Shown: positions 18,091 to 30,474 of the stretch, one piece after another
Layout of the letters: every line of letters starts with the position of its first letter
Position numbering within the stretch: position 1 is the first letter of the stretch
From: Burkholderiaceae bacterium
GTDB lineage: Bacteria > Pseudomonadota > Gammaproteobacteria > Burkholderiales > Burkholderiaceae_E
Reading direction: 5' to 3'
Assembly: GCA_019635275.1 (NCBI GenBank)
Contig: JAHBZV010000006.1
Coordinates: forward strand, 1 to 64,000
DNA length: 64,000 nt
Made by a program: the position numbers and the translations under genes
Notes under the pieces: generated by a model
Told to the model about the DNA's origin: nothing
Seen by the model: only the letters and a program-made list of their open reading frames with translations
Databases searched by the model: none

Positions 18091-19607
18091 GCCGGGAAGT
18101 GTTGTTGCTGGTCGACGCGCTGGCGCGCGAGAAGAACGTGGCGCGCGAGGTGGTCTTCGGCGCGCTCGAGAGCGCGCTGGCGTCCGCGACGAAGAAGCGC
18201 TTCAAGGAAGAAGTCGACGTGCGCGTGTCGGTCGATCGCATGAGCGGCGAGTCCGAGTCGTTCCGGCGCTGGCAGGTGGTGCCCGACGGCGAGCTCGAGG
18301 ACCACGACGTCCAGATCATCCTGTCCGAGGCGCAGAAGCAGATCCCCGACATCCAGGTGGGCGACTTCATCGAGGAAGAACTCGAACCGGTCGACCTCGG
18401 CCGCATCGGCGCGCAGGCCGCCAAGCAGGTCATCCTGCAGAAGATCCGTGACGCCGAGCGCGAGCAGATCATCAACGACTTCCTCGCCCGCGGCGAGTCG
18501 ATCCTGTCGGGCACGATCAAGCGCATGGATCGCGAAGGTGCGATCGTCGAGTCGGGCAAGGTCGAGGCGCGCCTGCCGCGCGACCAGATGATCCCGAAGG
18601 AGAACCTGCGCGTCGGAGACCGGATTCGCGCCTACGTCGCCAAGATCAACCGCGAGGGTCGCGGCCCGCAGCTGTTCCTGTCGCGCACCGCGCCCGACTT
18701 CATCCGCCACCTGTTCGCCAACGAGGTGCCCGAGATCGAGCAGGGCCTGCTCGAGATCAAGGCGGCCGCGCGCGATCCCGGCGTGCGCGCGAAGATCGCC
18801 GTGCACTCCAACGACCGCCGCGTCGACCCGATCGGCACCTGCGTGGGCGTGCGCGGCTCGCGCGTGCAGGCGGTCACCGGCGAGCTGGCTGGCGAGCGAG
18901 TCGACATCGTGCTGTGGTCGGAAGATCCCGCGCAGTTCGTGATCGGCGCGCTGGCGCCCGCCAATGTCTCGTCGATCGTCGTCGACGAGGACAAGCACAG
19001 CATGGACGTGGTCGTCGACGAGGACAACCTGGCGCTGGCGATCGGCACCGGCGGGCGCAACGTGCGCCTGGCATCCGAGCTCACCGGCTGGCAGATCAAC
19101 ATCATGAGCGCCGAGGAATCGCAGGCCAAGAGCGCCGGCGAGCGGCAGGCCGTGCGCGAGCTCTTCATGGCCAAGCTCGACGTCGACGAGGAGATCGCCG
19201 ACATCCTGATCGACGAGGGATTCACCACCGTCGAGGAGGTGGCCTACGTCCCGATCAACGAGATGCTCGAGATCCAGTCGTTCGACGAGGACACGGTCAA
19301 CGAGTTGCGCAATCGGGCGCGTAACGCACTGCTCACCGAGGCGATCGCCACCGAGGAGAAGATCGGCACGACCGCCGAGGACCTGCTGTCGCTCGAGGGC
19401 ATGGATCGCGACCTCGCGGCGAAGCTGGCCGATGCGGGCGTGCACACGCGCGACGAGCTTGCCGAGCTGGCGGTCGACGAACTGGTCGAGGCGACCGGCA
19501 TCGACGACGAGCGCGCGAAAGACCTGATCATGAAGGCGCGCGCGCACTGGTTCGAGGCGGACGAGCCCGATGCGGCGCAGTCGGGGCAGGAGCGGGCGCA
19601 GGCATAG
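18087..19607 (+). CDS. nusA: Transcription termination/antitermination protein NusA
   Basis: RNA polymerase-binding elongation factor acting in pausing, termination and rRNA antitermination (506 residues). Domain order is standard: N-terminal RNAP-binding domain (1-130), S1 domain (about 135-200, with [18 protein letters not shown]), KH1 and KH2 (about 205-345, with [11 protein letters not shown] and [18 protein letters not shown]), and two acidic C-terminal repeats (about 360-495), as in proteobacteria. The start at 18087 is fixed by the ATGA overlap with rimP. NusA may autoregulate this operon through the leader terminator. Confidence 0.97.
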   Translation: MSREVLLLVDALAREKNVAREVVFGALESALASATKKRFKEEVDVRVSVDRMSGESESFRRWQVVPDGELEDHDVQIILSEAQKQIPDIQVGDFIEEELEPVDLGRIGAQAAKQVILQKIRDAEREQIINDFLARGESILSGTIKRMDREGAIVESGKVEARLPRDQMIPKENLRVGDRIRAYVAKINREGRGPQLFLSRTAPDFIRHLFANEVPEIEQGLLEIKAAARDPGVRAKIAVHSNDRRVDPIGTCVGVRGSRVQAVTGELAGERVDIVLWSEDPAQFVIGALAPANVSSIVVDEDKHSMDVVVDEDNLALAIGTGGRNVRLASELTGWQINIMSAEESQAKSAGERQAVRELFMAKLDVDEEIADILIDEGFTTVEEVAYVPINEMLEIQSFDEDTVNELRNRARNALLTEAIATEEKIGTTAEDLLSLEGMDRDLAAKLADAGVHTRDELAELAVDELVEATGIDDERAKDLIMKARAHWFEADEPDAAQSGQERAQA

Positions 19608-19628
19608 CGGGCGGCATCGGGGAGCGAA

Positions 19629-19645
19629 GGGCCGCGAGGCGGCCC
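19629..19645 (+). other. Hairpin between nusA and infB
   Basis: A perfect 7-bp stem, GGGCCGC-GAG-GCGGCCC, in the 117-bp nusA-infB gap. There is no T-tract after it, so it is more likely an mRNA processing or stability element than a terminator. Confidence 0.45.
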
Positions 19646-19724
19646 CGGGCGCCGCCGGGCGCGTGCACCGAAGTGCGACGCGGCGGGTGGTGCGGTTCAG
19701 CAGAGAGGTCCGGGAAGGATGAGC

Positions 19725-22568
<2,844 letters not shown>

Positions 22569-22585
22569 GGCGGGCGCCGGGCGTC

Positions 22586-22963
22586 ATGACGACTCATCGA
22601 CCGGGCGGCGTGAGCCGCAGCGTGCGCGTCACCGAGGCGGTGCACCACGAACTCGCCGAGCTGGTGCGCGCGGAGGTCAAGGACCCGCGCGTGGGCATGG
22701 TCACGATCACCGGCGTCGAGCTGACGCCCGACTATGCCTACGCGACGGTGTACTTCAGCGTGCTGCCCGACGACGAGGCCACGGTCGCCAGCACGCTCGC
22801 CGGGCTGCGCCACGCCGCGGGCTTCCTGCGCTCGCAGCTCGGACGGCGCGTGCGCATCCACACGACCCCCGAATTGCGTTTCGTCCACGACGTCTCGGTC
22901 GAGCGCGGCATGGCGATGTCGAAGCTCATCGACGAAGCGAACAGGCACCACGCCGACGACTGA
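22586..22963 (+). CDS. rbfA: 30S ribosome-binding factor RbfA
   Basis: Single KH-like domain cold-shock factor that helps 16S rRNA 5'-end maturation (125 residues, normal length). Typical text: RSVRVTEAVHHELAELVRAE, KDPRVGMVTITGVELTPDY, ATVYFSVL, and the helix ending LRFVHDVSVERGMAMSKLID. It starts 17 bp after infB, so it is surely co-transcribed with it. The 172-bp gap to truB holds a large hairpin. Confidence 0.95.
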   Translation: MTTHRPGGVSRSVRVTEAVHHELAELVRAEVKDPRVGMVTITGVELTPDYAYATVYFSVLPDDEATVASTLAGLRHAAGFLRSQLGRRVRIHTTPELRFVHDVSVERGMAMSKLIDEANRHHADD

Positions 22964-23038
22964 AACACCCCCGGAAGACCCCCGCCATCGAACGGCTCGC
23001 GGCCGTCGCCGGCGCGACACGCTGCGATCGGCAACGGA

Positions 23039-23117
23039 GGTCGGGGCGAGTCGGGCGGGGCCTCGACCAGGCGAGTATCGGGGAGCGACTCGAGGCCCCG
23101 CCCGACTCGCTCCGACT
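23039..23117 (+). repeat. Long palindromic hairpin between rbfA and truB
   Basis: The arms 23046-23066 and 23090-23110 are perfect 21-base inverted complements. Pairing extends outward to 23039/23117 (28 pairs with two G-U), around a 23-base loop. There is no T-tract. It lies inside the operon, so it could be a mobile REP-like palindrome, an mRNA stabiliser or a partial terminator separating truB-typA from the upstream genes. Confidence 0.9.
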
Positions 23118-23135
23118 GGTGGTGAACGACGCAGC

Positions 23136-24098
23136 ATGCCCCCCAAGAAACCACAACGCGAACCGGTCGACGGCATCCTGCTGCTCGACAAGCCGAAGGG
23201 CCTCACTTCGAACGATGCGCTGGTGCGTGCGCGCCGGCTGCTCAACGCCCGCAAGGCCGGGCACGGCGGGACGCTCGACCCGATGGCCAGCGGGCTTCTG
23301 CCGCTGCTGTTCGGCGAGGCGACCAAGTTCGCGCACGATTCGCTGGACGCCGACAAGACCTACCTGGCCGAGCTGACGCTCGGCACGACCACCGACACCG
23401 GCGACGCCGAGGGCGAGGTGCTGTCGCGGCGCGAGGTCGATTGCGACGACGCGGCGTTTCGGGCCGCCGCAGCCGCGTTCGTCGGCGAGATCGAGCAGGT
23501 GCCGCCGATGCACTCCGCGCTCAAGCGCGACGGCCGGCCGCTGTACGAGTACGCGAGAGCCGGCATCGTGCTCGAGCGCGCGGCGCGGCGCGTGACGATC
23601 CGCTCGATCGAGACGCTGGCGTGCGCGGGCTCGCGCGCGACGATCCGCGTGTGCTGCAGCAAGGGCACCTACATCCGCACGCTGGCCGCCGACATCGGCG
23701 AGCGGCTGGGCTGCGGCGCGCACCTGAGCGCGCTGCGCCGCGAGCGGGTCGGCGCGCTGTCGCTGGCCGATGCGGTGAGCCTGGATGCGCTCGAGGCGCT
23801 CGAGCCGGCGGCCCGCCGCGCGCGCCTGGCGCCGGCCGACGCGCTGCTGGCCGGCCTGCCGCGCGTCGAGCTCGACGCGCCGAGCGAAGCGCGCTTCCTG
23901 CACGGACAGAAGCTCCGCGCGCCCTCGTCGCTGCAGGGCGGCGACATCGAACGCGTGCGCGTCTATGGCCCGCGCCGGCTGCTCGGCGTCGCCGCGCTGC
24001 GCGCCGGCGCGCTCGTTCCACTACGACTCGTCGCCACGGGCGACGGCGAACCGACACACCCAGAACCGGAAGCACCCCATGAGCCTCGCCATCCGTAA
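23136..24098 (+). CDS. truB: tRNA pseudouridine(55) synthase TruB
   Basis: Forms pseudouridine-55 in the T loop of all tRNAs (320 residues). It starts with [20 protein letters not shown], then [20 protein letters not shown] containing the catalytic Asp (GTLDPMA), and [19 protein letters not shown], with [20 protein letters not shown] further on. The C-terminal PUA-like domain is short. The end overlaps the typA start by 20 bp, so the two genes are tightly linked. Confidence 0.96.
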   Translation: MPPKKPQREPVDGILLLDKPKGLTSNDALVRARRLLNARKAGHGGTLDPMASGLLPLLFGEATKFAHDSLDADKTYLAELTLGTTTDTGDAEGEVLSRREVDCDDAAFRAAAAAFVGEIEQVPPMHSALKRDGRPLYEYARAGIVLERAARRVTIRSIETLACAGSRATIRVCCSKGTYIRTLAADIGERLGCGAHLSALRRERVGALSLADAVSLDALEALEPAARRARLAPADALLAGLPRVELDAPSEARFLHGQKLRAPSSLQGGDIERVRVYGPRRLLGVAALRAGALVPLRLVATGDGEPTHPEPEAPHEPRHP

Positions 24099-25956
24099 CA
24101 TCGCGATCATCGCGCACGTCGACCACGGCAAGACGACGCTGGTCGACCAGCTGTTGCGCCAGTCCGGCACGTTCCGCGCCAACCAGCAGGTGGCCGAGCG
24201 CGTGATGGACAGCAACGACATCGAGCGCGAGCGCGGCATCACCATCCTCGCGAAGAACTGCGCGGTCGAGTACGCCGGCACCCGGATCAACATCGTCGAC
24301 ACGCCGGGCCACGCCGACTTCGGCGGGGAGGTCGAGCGCGCGCTGTCGATGGTCGACGGCGTGCTGCTGCTGGTCGACGCGGTCGAGGGGCCGATGCCGC
24401 AGACGCGCTTCGTCACCCGCAAGGCGCTGGCGCTCGGCCTGAAGCCGATCGTCGTCGTGAACAAGATCGACCGGCCCGGCGCGCGTCCCGACTGGGTGGT
24501 GAGCCAGACCTTCGACCTGTTCGACAAGCTCGGCGCCACCGAGGAGCAACTCGACTTTCCGGTCGTCTACGCGTCGGCGGTCAACGGCTTCGCGGTCGAC
24601 AGCCTGAAGGACCTGCCCGAGGACGGCGTCGACGGCCCGGGAGACGCGGCTTCCGAGGGGCTGTCGATGAAGCCGCTGTTCGAGGCGATCCTGCGCCAGG
24701 TGCCGGCGCGCGAGGACGACCCGGACGGCCCGCTGCAGCTGCAGATCTCGGCGCTCGACTACTCCAGCTACGTGGGCAAGATCGGGATCGGCCGGATCAA
24801 CCGGGGGCGCATCCGCAGCGGCCAGCCGGTGACGGTGGTGTACGGCGACCCGGCCGAGACCGGCGTGGCGCCGATCGCGGCCAGGGTGAACCAGGTGCTG
24901 CGCTTCAGCGGGCTCGAGCGCGTCGTCGTCGACGAGGCGCAGGCCGGCGACATCATCGCGATCAACGGCATCGACCAGCTCGACATCGGCTCGACGGTCT
25001 GCGACCCCTCGCAGCCGCAGGCGCTGCCCGTGCTCAGGGTCGACGAGCCGACGATGACGATGGAGTTCATGGTCAACACCTCGCCGATGGCCGGACGCGA
25101 GGGCAAGTTCGTGACCAGCCGCCAGATCCGCGAGCGCCTCGAGCGCGAGTTGAAGAGCAACGTGGCGCTGCGCGTCGAGTTCACGGCCGATTCGGATACC
25201 TTCGTCGTCTCGGGGCGCGGTGAACTGCATCTCACGATCCTGCTCGAGAACATGCGCCGCGAGGGCTACGAGCTGGCCGTGTCGCGGCCCAAGCCGAAGC
25301 TGCGCGTCATCGACGGCGAGCGCCAGGAGCCGTACGAGCTCCTGACGATGGACCTCGAGGACGCGCACCAGGGCGCGGTGATGGAGCTGCTCGGCCGGCG
25401 CAAGGGCGAGCTGCAGAACATGGAGCCCGACGGCAAGGGCCGCGTGCGGCTCGACTACCGGGTGCCGGCGCGGGGCCTGATCGGCTTTCACAACGAGTTC
25501 CTGAACCTGACACGCGGCACCGGCATCATCAGCCACGTGTTCGACGACTACGGCCCCTGGGCCGGCGACATCGAGGATCGCCGCAACGGCGTGCTGATCT
25601 CGCAGGACGACGGCGAGGCGGTCGCCTATGCACTGTGGAAGCTGCAGGAGCGCGGCAGGATGTTCGTCAATCCCGGCGATCCGCTGTACGAAGGGATGAT
25701 CATCGGCATCCACTCGCGCGACAACGACCTGGTGGTCAACCCGGTGAAGGAAAAGAAGCTCACCAACGTGCGCGCCTCGGGCAAGGACGAGCACATCGTG
25801 CTCACTCCGCCGATCCAGCTCACGCTGGAGAAGGCGGTCGAGTTCATCGCCGAGGACGAACTGGTCGAGCTGACGCCCAAGAGCATCCGGCTGCGCAAGC
25901 GCCACCTGAAGGAGCACGAGCGCAAGCGCGCCGCCCGCGAGGCCGAGGCGATCTGA
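24079..25956 (+). CDS. typA: Ribosome-associated GTPase TypA/BipA
   Basis: Translational GTPase related to EF-G and LepA, involved in stress adaptation and 50S assembly at low temperature (625 residues). Motifs: [20 protein letters not shown] (G1), RGITI (G2), [20 protein letters not shown] (G3), [10 protein letters not shown] (G4). The C-terminal BipA-specific region reads [19 protein letters not shown], then [16 protein letters not shown]. It begins inside the last 20 bp of truB and ends the translation-factor block. Confidence 0.97.
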   Translation: MSLAIRNIAIIAHVDHGKTTLVDQLLRQSGTFRANQQVAERVMDSNDIERERGITILAKNCAVEYAGTRINIVDTPGHADFGGEVERALSMVDGVLLLVDAVEGPMPQTRFVTRKALALGLKPIVVVNKIDRPGARPDWVVSQTFDLFDKLGATEEQLDFPVVYASAVNGFAVDSLKDLPEDGVDGPGDAASEGLSMKPLFEAILRQVPAREDDPDGPLQLQISALDYSSYVGKIGIGRINRGRIRSGQPVTVVYGDPAETGVAPIAARVNQVLRFSGLERVVVDEAQAGDIIAINGIDQLDIGSTVCDPSQPQALPVLRVDEPTMTMEFMVNTSPMAGREGKFVTSRQIRERLERELKSNVALRVEFTADSDTFVVSGRGELHLTILLENMRREGYELAVSRPKPKLRVIDGERQEPYELLTMDLEDAHQGAVMELLGRRKGELQNMEPDGKGRVRLDYRVPARGLIGFHNEFLNLTRGTGIISHVFDDYGPWAGDIEDRRNGVLISQDDGEAVAYALWKLQERGRMFVNPGDPLYEGMIIGIHSRDNDLVVNPVKEKKLTNVRASGKDEHIVLTPPIQLTLEKAVEFIAEDELVELTPKSIRLRKRHLKEHERKRAAREAEAI

Positions 25957-25996
25957 GCACCCCGTGCGTCCGGCGCGGAGGCGTCCGCCCGGGCCC

Positions 25997-26821
25997 TCAC
26001 TCGCGATACCAGACGATCTGGTGCGTCGTCGCGAGCAGGCGATCGCCGCGCCCCCACAGCTCGCCGTGCTGGTCGAAATAGCCGCTCTGGTAGACGTGGC
26101 AGAGCGCGGCGCCGAGCATCGGTGACGCCCCCTGATCGGCCAGCGCCGCGCCGTCGGCGTGAAAATAGATGTTCAGCGAGACCGTGCCGATCGGCACCAG
26201 CTTGCCGCGCCGAAGGAAGATCCTCGGGAAGAAGACGTCGCAGGCCGACGCCAGCGCCGGGAAGTCGAGCGGCCGCGGCGGGTGGTCGGCGACCCAGCAG
26301 GCGCTGCGGCTGTCGGTGGACAGCGACTCGAACGGCGAGCGCTCGAAGCGCAGGTCGTAACGCCGCGTGAACGCCGGCGCCTCGGGCCGTGACAGGCGCG
26401 GCAGCGTCTCGAACGGAGCGATGGTCGGCGGGCGCGCCTCGGTGTGGCTCCACACCGGGCGCCGCGTGCCGAACACCGCCATCGCGATCGCGGCGACCGA
26501 CTCGGGGTTGCCCTCCTGCTCGCCGCCTTCCTGCAGCAGCGTTGCCGTCCAGTGCTGCGTCGAGCGGTTCGAGCGCATCAGCTGTGTGCGGATCCGCAAC
26601 GGGCCCTCGGCGACCGGGCCGGCGAAGTTCACCGTCAGCGACACCGGATCGCCGAGCCGCTCGGGGCGCGACAGCATCGCGTGCAGCATCTGCGCGGCGG
26701 TGATCCCTCCGTACGGACCGACCATGTTCCAGTAGGCAGGGCTGCTCCGACCGGCGAACGCGCCGTCGGCCAGCGGCTCGAGGCGGATCGCCTCGTCGAA
26801 GGGGTGGATGGTCTCGGCCAT
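25997..26821 (-). CDS. Acyl-CoA thioesterase family protein (TesB-like double hotdog)
   Basis: A 274-residue protein with two hotdog-fold repeats. The N-terminal repeat has YWNMVGPYGGITAAQMLHAM, a common opening of this thioesterase-like group, and the C-terminal repeat has LPIGTVSLNIYFHAD-like text (PIGTVSLNIYFHADGAALAD). It likely hydrolyses an acyl-CoA of unknown chain length. The ATG at 26821 (MAETIHPFDEAIRL) is preferred over a 70-residue upstream extension of low-complexity sequence. Divergent from the hemerythrin gene by 193 bp. Confidence 0.8.
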   Translation of the reverse strand: MAETIHPFDEAIRLEPLADGAFAGRSSPAYWNMVGPYGGITAAQMLHAMLSRPERLGDPVSLTVNFAGPVAEGPLRIRTQLMRSNRSTQHWTATLLQEGGEQEGNPESVAAIAMAVFGTRRPVWSHTEARPPTIAPFETLPRLSRPEAPAFTRRYDLRFERSPFESLSTDSRSACWVADHPPRPLDFPALASACDVFFPRIFLRRGKLVPIGTVSLNIYFHADGAALADQGASPMLGAALCHVYQSGYFDQHGELWGRGDRLLATTHQIVWYRE

Positions 26822-26917
26822 GGAGTGCACGTCGCGGGAGGTTCGGGCAGGCGCCGAGTATCGCATCGGGACGGGGGGCGCCCGGCCTCGCCGCGTGCCG
26901 ATGGCTCCAAAGGACCA

Positions 26918-26940
26918 CGCCCCGATGGCTCGTCGGGGCG
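26918..26940. other. Hairpin and 10-bp direct repeat in the thioesterase-hemerythrin gap
   Basis: CGCCCCGA/TCGGGGCG is a perfect 8-bp stem with a 7-base loop. The 10-mer CCGATGGCTC occurs at 26898-26907 and again at 26922-26931, overlapping the hairpin. In a divergent promoter region this could be a regulator site, but no regulator is adjacent. Confidence 0.4.
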
Positions 26941-27014
26941 ATTCCCGCGCAGCGGCGGCGACCCAGAATGCGTTCACGACGTTCCCGTCCACCCCCGCAT
27001 TCCAGGAGACCACG

Positions 27015-27773
27015 ATGAGCCTGACCGACACCCGCGCCCCCGCCGCCCTTCACCGTCCCGCCGTCTCGCCGGCAGCCGCCCCGATCGCCGCCCCGCGCTT
27101 CGACATGTACATGCAGATCCACAAGGGGCTGCGCAGCCTGATGGGCGCGACGCTGGTGGAAGTCGGCAGGATGGACTGGCAGGACCCTGCCGAGCGCGAC
27201 GCGACGCTGGCCCGGCTCGGCAAGCTGCTCGAGGTGTGCCGCGGCCACCTCGAGCACGAGAACCAGTTCGTGCACACCGCCATCGAACGGCGCCTGCCCG
27301 GTGCCGCCGGCCAGACCGAGGCCGATCACCTCGAGCACGTCGCCGCGATCGACCAGTTGCGGCGGCGGATCGACGCGCTGCGCCAGGCCCCGGACGCCGC
27401 CGCCGGTACGGCCGCGCTCGCCCTGTACCGGGAGCTCGCCGTGTTCGTCGCCGAGAACTTCCTGCACATGCAGGTGGAGGAGTCGCGCAACAACGCGTCG
27501 CTGTGGTCGGCCTACACGGACGAGGAACTCGTCGAGATCCACGACGCGCTGGTGGCGTCGATTCCGCCCGAGGAGATGTCGTACCTGCTGGGGCTCATGC
27601 TGCCGGCGCTGGCGCCCGTCGAGCGCGCGCAGATGATGCTCGGCATGAGGGCGGGAATGCCTCCCGAAGCGTTCTCGGGGGTGCTCGAAATGGTCCGGCA
27701 GGTGCTCTCCGATCGCGACTGGGGCAAGCTCTCGGCGTCTCTCTCGGCGAGCGAGCACGCTCTCTCGCACTGA
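27015..27773 (+). CDS. Hemerythrin HHE-domain protein
   Basis: A 252-residue cytoplasmic protein with a four-helix hemerythrin-like domain. Candidate di-iron ligands are H36 (MQIHKGLR), H78, H81, E82 and H87 (GHLEHENQFVH), H105/H108 (ADHLEHV) and the FLHMQVEES helix. Such proteins bind oxygen or NO, or sense iron. The C-terminal about 80 residues (DEELVEIHDALVASIPPEEM onward) form another helical region found in longer family members. CAGGAGACC precedes the ATG. Confidence 0.86.
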   Translation: MSLTDTRAPAALHRPAVSPAAAPIAAPRFDMYMQIHKGLRSLMGATLVEVGRMDWQDPAERDATLARLGKLLEVCRGHLEHENQFVHTAIERRLPGAAGQTEADHLEHVAAIDQLRRRIDALRQAPDAAAGTAALALYRELAVFVAENFLHMQVEESRNNASLWSAYTDEELVEIHDALVASIPPEEMSYLLGLMLPALAPVERAQMMLGMRAGMPPEAFSGVLEMVRQVLSDRDWGKLSASLSASEHALSH

Positions 27774-27947
27774 GTACTGCGTCGCCGATACAACACTCCC
27801 GACGAACGGCGCCTTCGCAACGCTTGTTTTTGTTGGCGATCCGTGCAAGACGCGTCATGCTTCGCTCCTGTGGAGAGAGCGCGTTTTCCCTCTGAAACCG
27901 CGCTGTTCGAAACGAACATCGCACTCATGGATTCAGGAGGATCGAGA

Positions 27948-28403
27948 ATGGCCACTGCCAAGAAGGCTGCCAAGAAACCCGCTGCGAAGAAGGCCCCGGC
28001 CAAGAAGCCGGCCGCGAAGAAGGCTGCTGCCAAGAAGCCGGCTGCGAAGAAGGCTGCTGCCAAGAAGCCGGCCGCCAAGGCGCCGGCGAAGAAGGCTGCT
28101 GCCAAGAAGCCCGCCGCCAAGAAGGCCGCCAAGAAGCCCGCCGCCAAGAAGGCCCGCAAGCCGAACGCGGCCTTCATGAAGGCGCTGACCCCGAGCGCCG
28201 CGCTGGCGTCGATCGTCGGCGACAAGCCGCTGCCGCGCACCGAGGTGGTCAAGCGGCTGTGGGACTACATCAAGAAGGGCAAGCTGCAGGACGCCGTGAA
28301 CAAGCGCCTGATCAACGCCGACGAGAAGCTCAGGCAAGTCTTCGGCAAGGCGCAGGTCAACATGTTCGAGATGACCGGCCTGGTCGGCAAGCACCTGAAG
28401 TAA
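27948..28403 (+). CDS. SWIB/MDM2-domain protein with histone H1-like tail
   Basis: A 151-residue protein. Residues 1-68 are almost only Lys, Ala and Pro in repeated KKPAAKKAAA units, like eukaryotic histone H1 and bacterial H1-like DNA compaction proteins. Residues 75-150 form a SWIB/BAF60b domain (KALTPSAALASIVGDKPLPR, LWDYIKKGKLQD, KLRQVFGKAQVNMFEM). The fusion is typical of Burkholderiales and some Chlamydiae, and is probably nucleoid-associated. The ATG at 27948 has a strong AGGAGG 7 bases upstream. The leader has an imperfect inverted repeat at 27879-27903. A strong terminator follows. Confidence 0.93.
   Translation: MATAKKAAKKPAAKKAPAKKPAAKKAAAKKPAAKKAAAKKPAAKAPAKKAAAKKPAAKKAAKKPAAKKARKPNAAFMKALTPSAALASIVGDKPLPRTEVVKRLWDYIKKGKLQDAVNKRLINADEKLRQVFGKAQVNMFEMTGLVGKHLK
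27958..28160 (+). repeat. Internal short repeats encoding the Lys/Ala tail
   Basis: Imperfect tandem DNA repeats encode KKPAAKKAAA-type units. The clearest is a 30-bp period at 28022-28051 and 28052-28081, each beginning GGCTGCTGCCAAGAAGCCGG. The region is prone to slippage, so the number of units probably varies between strains. Confidence 0.8.
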
Positions 28404-28421
28404 TCCGGGCGCACGCCGCCG

Positions 28422-28453
28422 AAAAAGGGCAGCCTTCCAAGGCTGCCCTTTTT
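28422..28453 (+). terminator. Strong intrinsic terminator after the SWIB gene
   Basis: AAAAAGGGCAGCCTT (28422-28436) and AAGGCTGCCCTTTTT (28439-28453) are perfect 15-base complements separated by CC. The A-run before and T-run after allow termination in both directions. Confidence 0.92.
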
Positions 28454-28469
28454 CATTCATCCTCGGGCC

Positions 28470-29732
28470 ATGCAGGAAAAGGTCATCACGCTGGCCACGC
28501 CGGTGTTCTTCGCGCTGATCGCGCTCGAGCTCGCCTGGGGCTGGCTGCGCGGGCGCAATACCTACCGGCTCGACGATGCCGTCAACAGCATCGGCCTGGG
28601 CGTGCTGTCGCAGGTGAGCGGGGTGTTCACCCGGGTCCTGCGGATCGGCATCTACGCGTGGGCCTTCGAGTTCCTGTCGCTCTGGCGGCTGCCGGCCGAC
28701 AGCGCGTGGGTCTGGCTGTTCGCATTGCTGCTCTACGACCTCTGCTACTACTGGTACCACCGCATCGGCCACGAGCGCACCCTGTTCTGGGCGGCCCACG
28801 TCGTGCATCACCAGAGCGAGGACTACAACCTGTCGACCGCGCTGCGGCAGACCAGCAGCGGTGCGCTGCTCGGCTGGCTGTTCTACCTGCCGATGGCGGT
28901 CGCCGGCGTGCCGCCCGAGGTGTTCGCGGCGGTGGCGCTGGTCGACCTGCTGTACCAGTACTGGATCCACACGCAGCACGTCGGCCGGCTCGGCTGGTTC
29001 GACCGCGTCTTCGCCAGCCCGTCGAACCACCGGGTGCATCACGCGGTCAACGATCGCTACCTCGACCGCAACTACGGCGGCATCCTGATCCTCTGGGACC
29101 GCCTGTTCGGCACCTTCGCCGACGAGGATCCCGCCGAGCTGCCGGTCTACGGCACGCGCAGCCCGCTGCGCTCGTGGAACCCGCTGTGGGCCAACTTCGA
29201 GGTCTACGCGGCGATGGCGCACGATGCCTGGCGCGCGCGCCGCTGGCGCGACCGCCTCGGCGTGCTGTTCGGTCGAACCGGATGGCGGCCCGAGGACGTG
29301 GCGCGTCGCTTCCCGAAGCCCGAGTTTTCGCTCGCGCGACCGCGCTACGCGCCGGCGACGCCGGCGCGCGTGCAGGTCTATGCGCTGGCGCAGTTCGCGC
29401 TGCTGCTGGGTGCGGCCGTGCACTTCCTGCGCGTCCAGGTGCACGCGCCCAGCTCCGAGGTCGTCGGCTACTTTGCCTGGATCGTCGTGTCGTTGATCTC
29501 GCTGGGCATCCTGCTCGAGGGGCGCCGCGTCGGCGCCTGGCTCGAGGCCGCACGGGCCGTGTTCACCGCGGCCGGCATCGCCGCGACGCACGGCTGGTTC
29601 GGCGTCGCCGATCCGGGCGGCACGCTCGTCATCGCGGCCGCGGCGGGCTGGGTCGCAAGCGCCGCGTGGGCGACCTGGCTGGCGGGGCCACTCGCGTGGC
29701 GCGCGCGGCCCGGCGCCGGCGAACCCGGGTGA
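28470..29732 (+). CDS. Sterol desaturase / fatty acid hydroxylase family membrane protein
   Basis: A 420-residue integral membrane di-iron oxygenase. The His clusters that bind iron are H97-R-I-G-H101, H110-V-V-H-H114 and H187-R-V-H190-H191, in the classic spacing. Several hydrophobic helices flank them, and a further membrane part (about 300-410) is an extra C-terminal module. The substrate (fatty acid, ether lipid or carotenoid) cannot be told. A lysoplasmalogenase-like gene follows 10 bp later, which makes a membrane lipid, perhaps an ether lipid, an appealing but unproven substrate. Confidence 0.88.
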   Translation: MQEKVITLATPVFFALIALELAWGWLRGRNTYRLDDAVNSIGLGVLSQVSGVFTRVLRIGIYAWAFEFLSLWRLPADSAWVWLFALLLYDLCYYWYHRIGHERTLFWAAHVVHHQSEDYNLSTALRQTSSGALLGWLFYLPMAVAGVPPEVFAAVALVDLLYQYWIHTQHVGRLGWFDRVFASPSNHRVHHAVNDRYLDRNYGGILILWDRLFGTFADEDPAELPVYGTRSPLRSWNPLWANFEVYAAMAHDAWRARRWRDRLGVLFGRTGWRPEDVARRFPKPEFSLARPRYAPATPARVQVYALAQFALLLGAAVHFLRVQVHAPSSEVVGYFAWIVVSLISLGILLEGRRVGAWLEAARAVFTAAGIAATHGWFGVADPGGTLVIAAAAGWVASAAWATWLAGPLAWRARPGAGEPG

Positions 29733-29742
29733 GGGCGACGAC

Positions 29743-30474
29743 GTGAGCGCGGGCAACGATCTCCTCTGGCGCCGCGGCGCCGTCGCGCTCGCGGCCGCGG
29801 CGATCGCCGCGATCGCCGGCGCGCTGCTGCGCTCGCGCGGCGGATTCGACGGCTGGACCTTGCTGCACTGGATCGGCAAGCCGCTGGCCACGGCGATCCT
29901 CGTGGGGCTCGTCTGGCGCGAAGGCGCCGCCGTCGACGCGCGGCTGCGTCGCGGCGTTCTCGCGGGGCTCGTGTTCTCGCTGGCCGGAGACGTGCTGCTG
30001 ATGCTGTCGCCCAGGCTGTTCGTCGGCGGGCTGCTGGCGTTCCTCGCGGCGCACCTGTGCTACCTGCGCGCGTTCACGGTCGACACCCGGCTGTTCGCAC
30101 GCTGGCTGCCGCTGGGGGTGATCGGCGCGATCGGCGCCGCGATCCTGGCTTTCCTGTGGAGCGGCCTGGTGCCGGCGCTCAGGGGCCCGGTGATCGCCTA
30201 CGTGGTCGTGCTGGTGGCGATGGCGGCGCAGGCGCTCGCGCGATGGCGCGAGCACCCCGACGCCCGCACGCGGATGGCCGCGCTCGGTGGCGTGCTGTTC
30301 GTGGCATCGGACGCGCTGCTCGCGATCGACCGCTTCCGGGCGCCGATCGCGGCGGCCCCGCTGTGGGTGCTCGGCAGCTACTGGGCCGCGCAATGGGGCA
30401 TCGCGCAGAGCGTGCGCGGGGGCATCGCGCAGAGCGCGCGCGGCGCCGTCGCGCCCGGCGCTCAGCGCCAGTAG
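29743..30474 (+). CDS. Lysoplasmalogenase (YhhN family)
   Basis: A 243-residue membrane protein with about eight hydrophobic helices and the YhhN/TMEM86 motifs: KPLATAILV in helix 2, FSLAGDVLLML and AHLCYLRAF, and the late GGVLFVASDALLAIDRF. Family members hydrolyse the vinyl-ether bond of lysoplasmalogens. The C-terminal tail has a short repeat (GIAQSVRG, GIAQSARG). The GTG start lies 10 bp after the desaturase-family gene, so the pair is probably one transcript. The end overlaps the convergent LysR gene by 13 bp. Confidence 0.86.
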   Translation: MSAGNDLLWRRGAVALAAAAIAAIAGALLRSRGGFDGWTLLHWIGKPLATAILVGLVWREGAAVDARLRRGVLAGLVFSLAGDVLLMLSPRLFVGGLLAFLAAHLCYLRAFTVDTRLFARWLPLGVIGAIGAAILAFLWSGLVPALRGPVIAYVVVLVAMAAQALARWREHPDARTRMAALGGVLFVASDALLAIDRFRAPIAAAPLWVLGSYWAAQWGIAQSVRGGIAQSARGAVAPGAQRQ

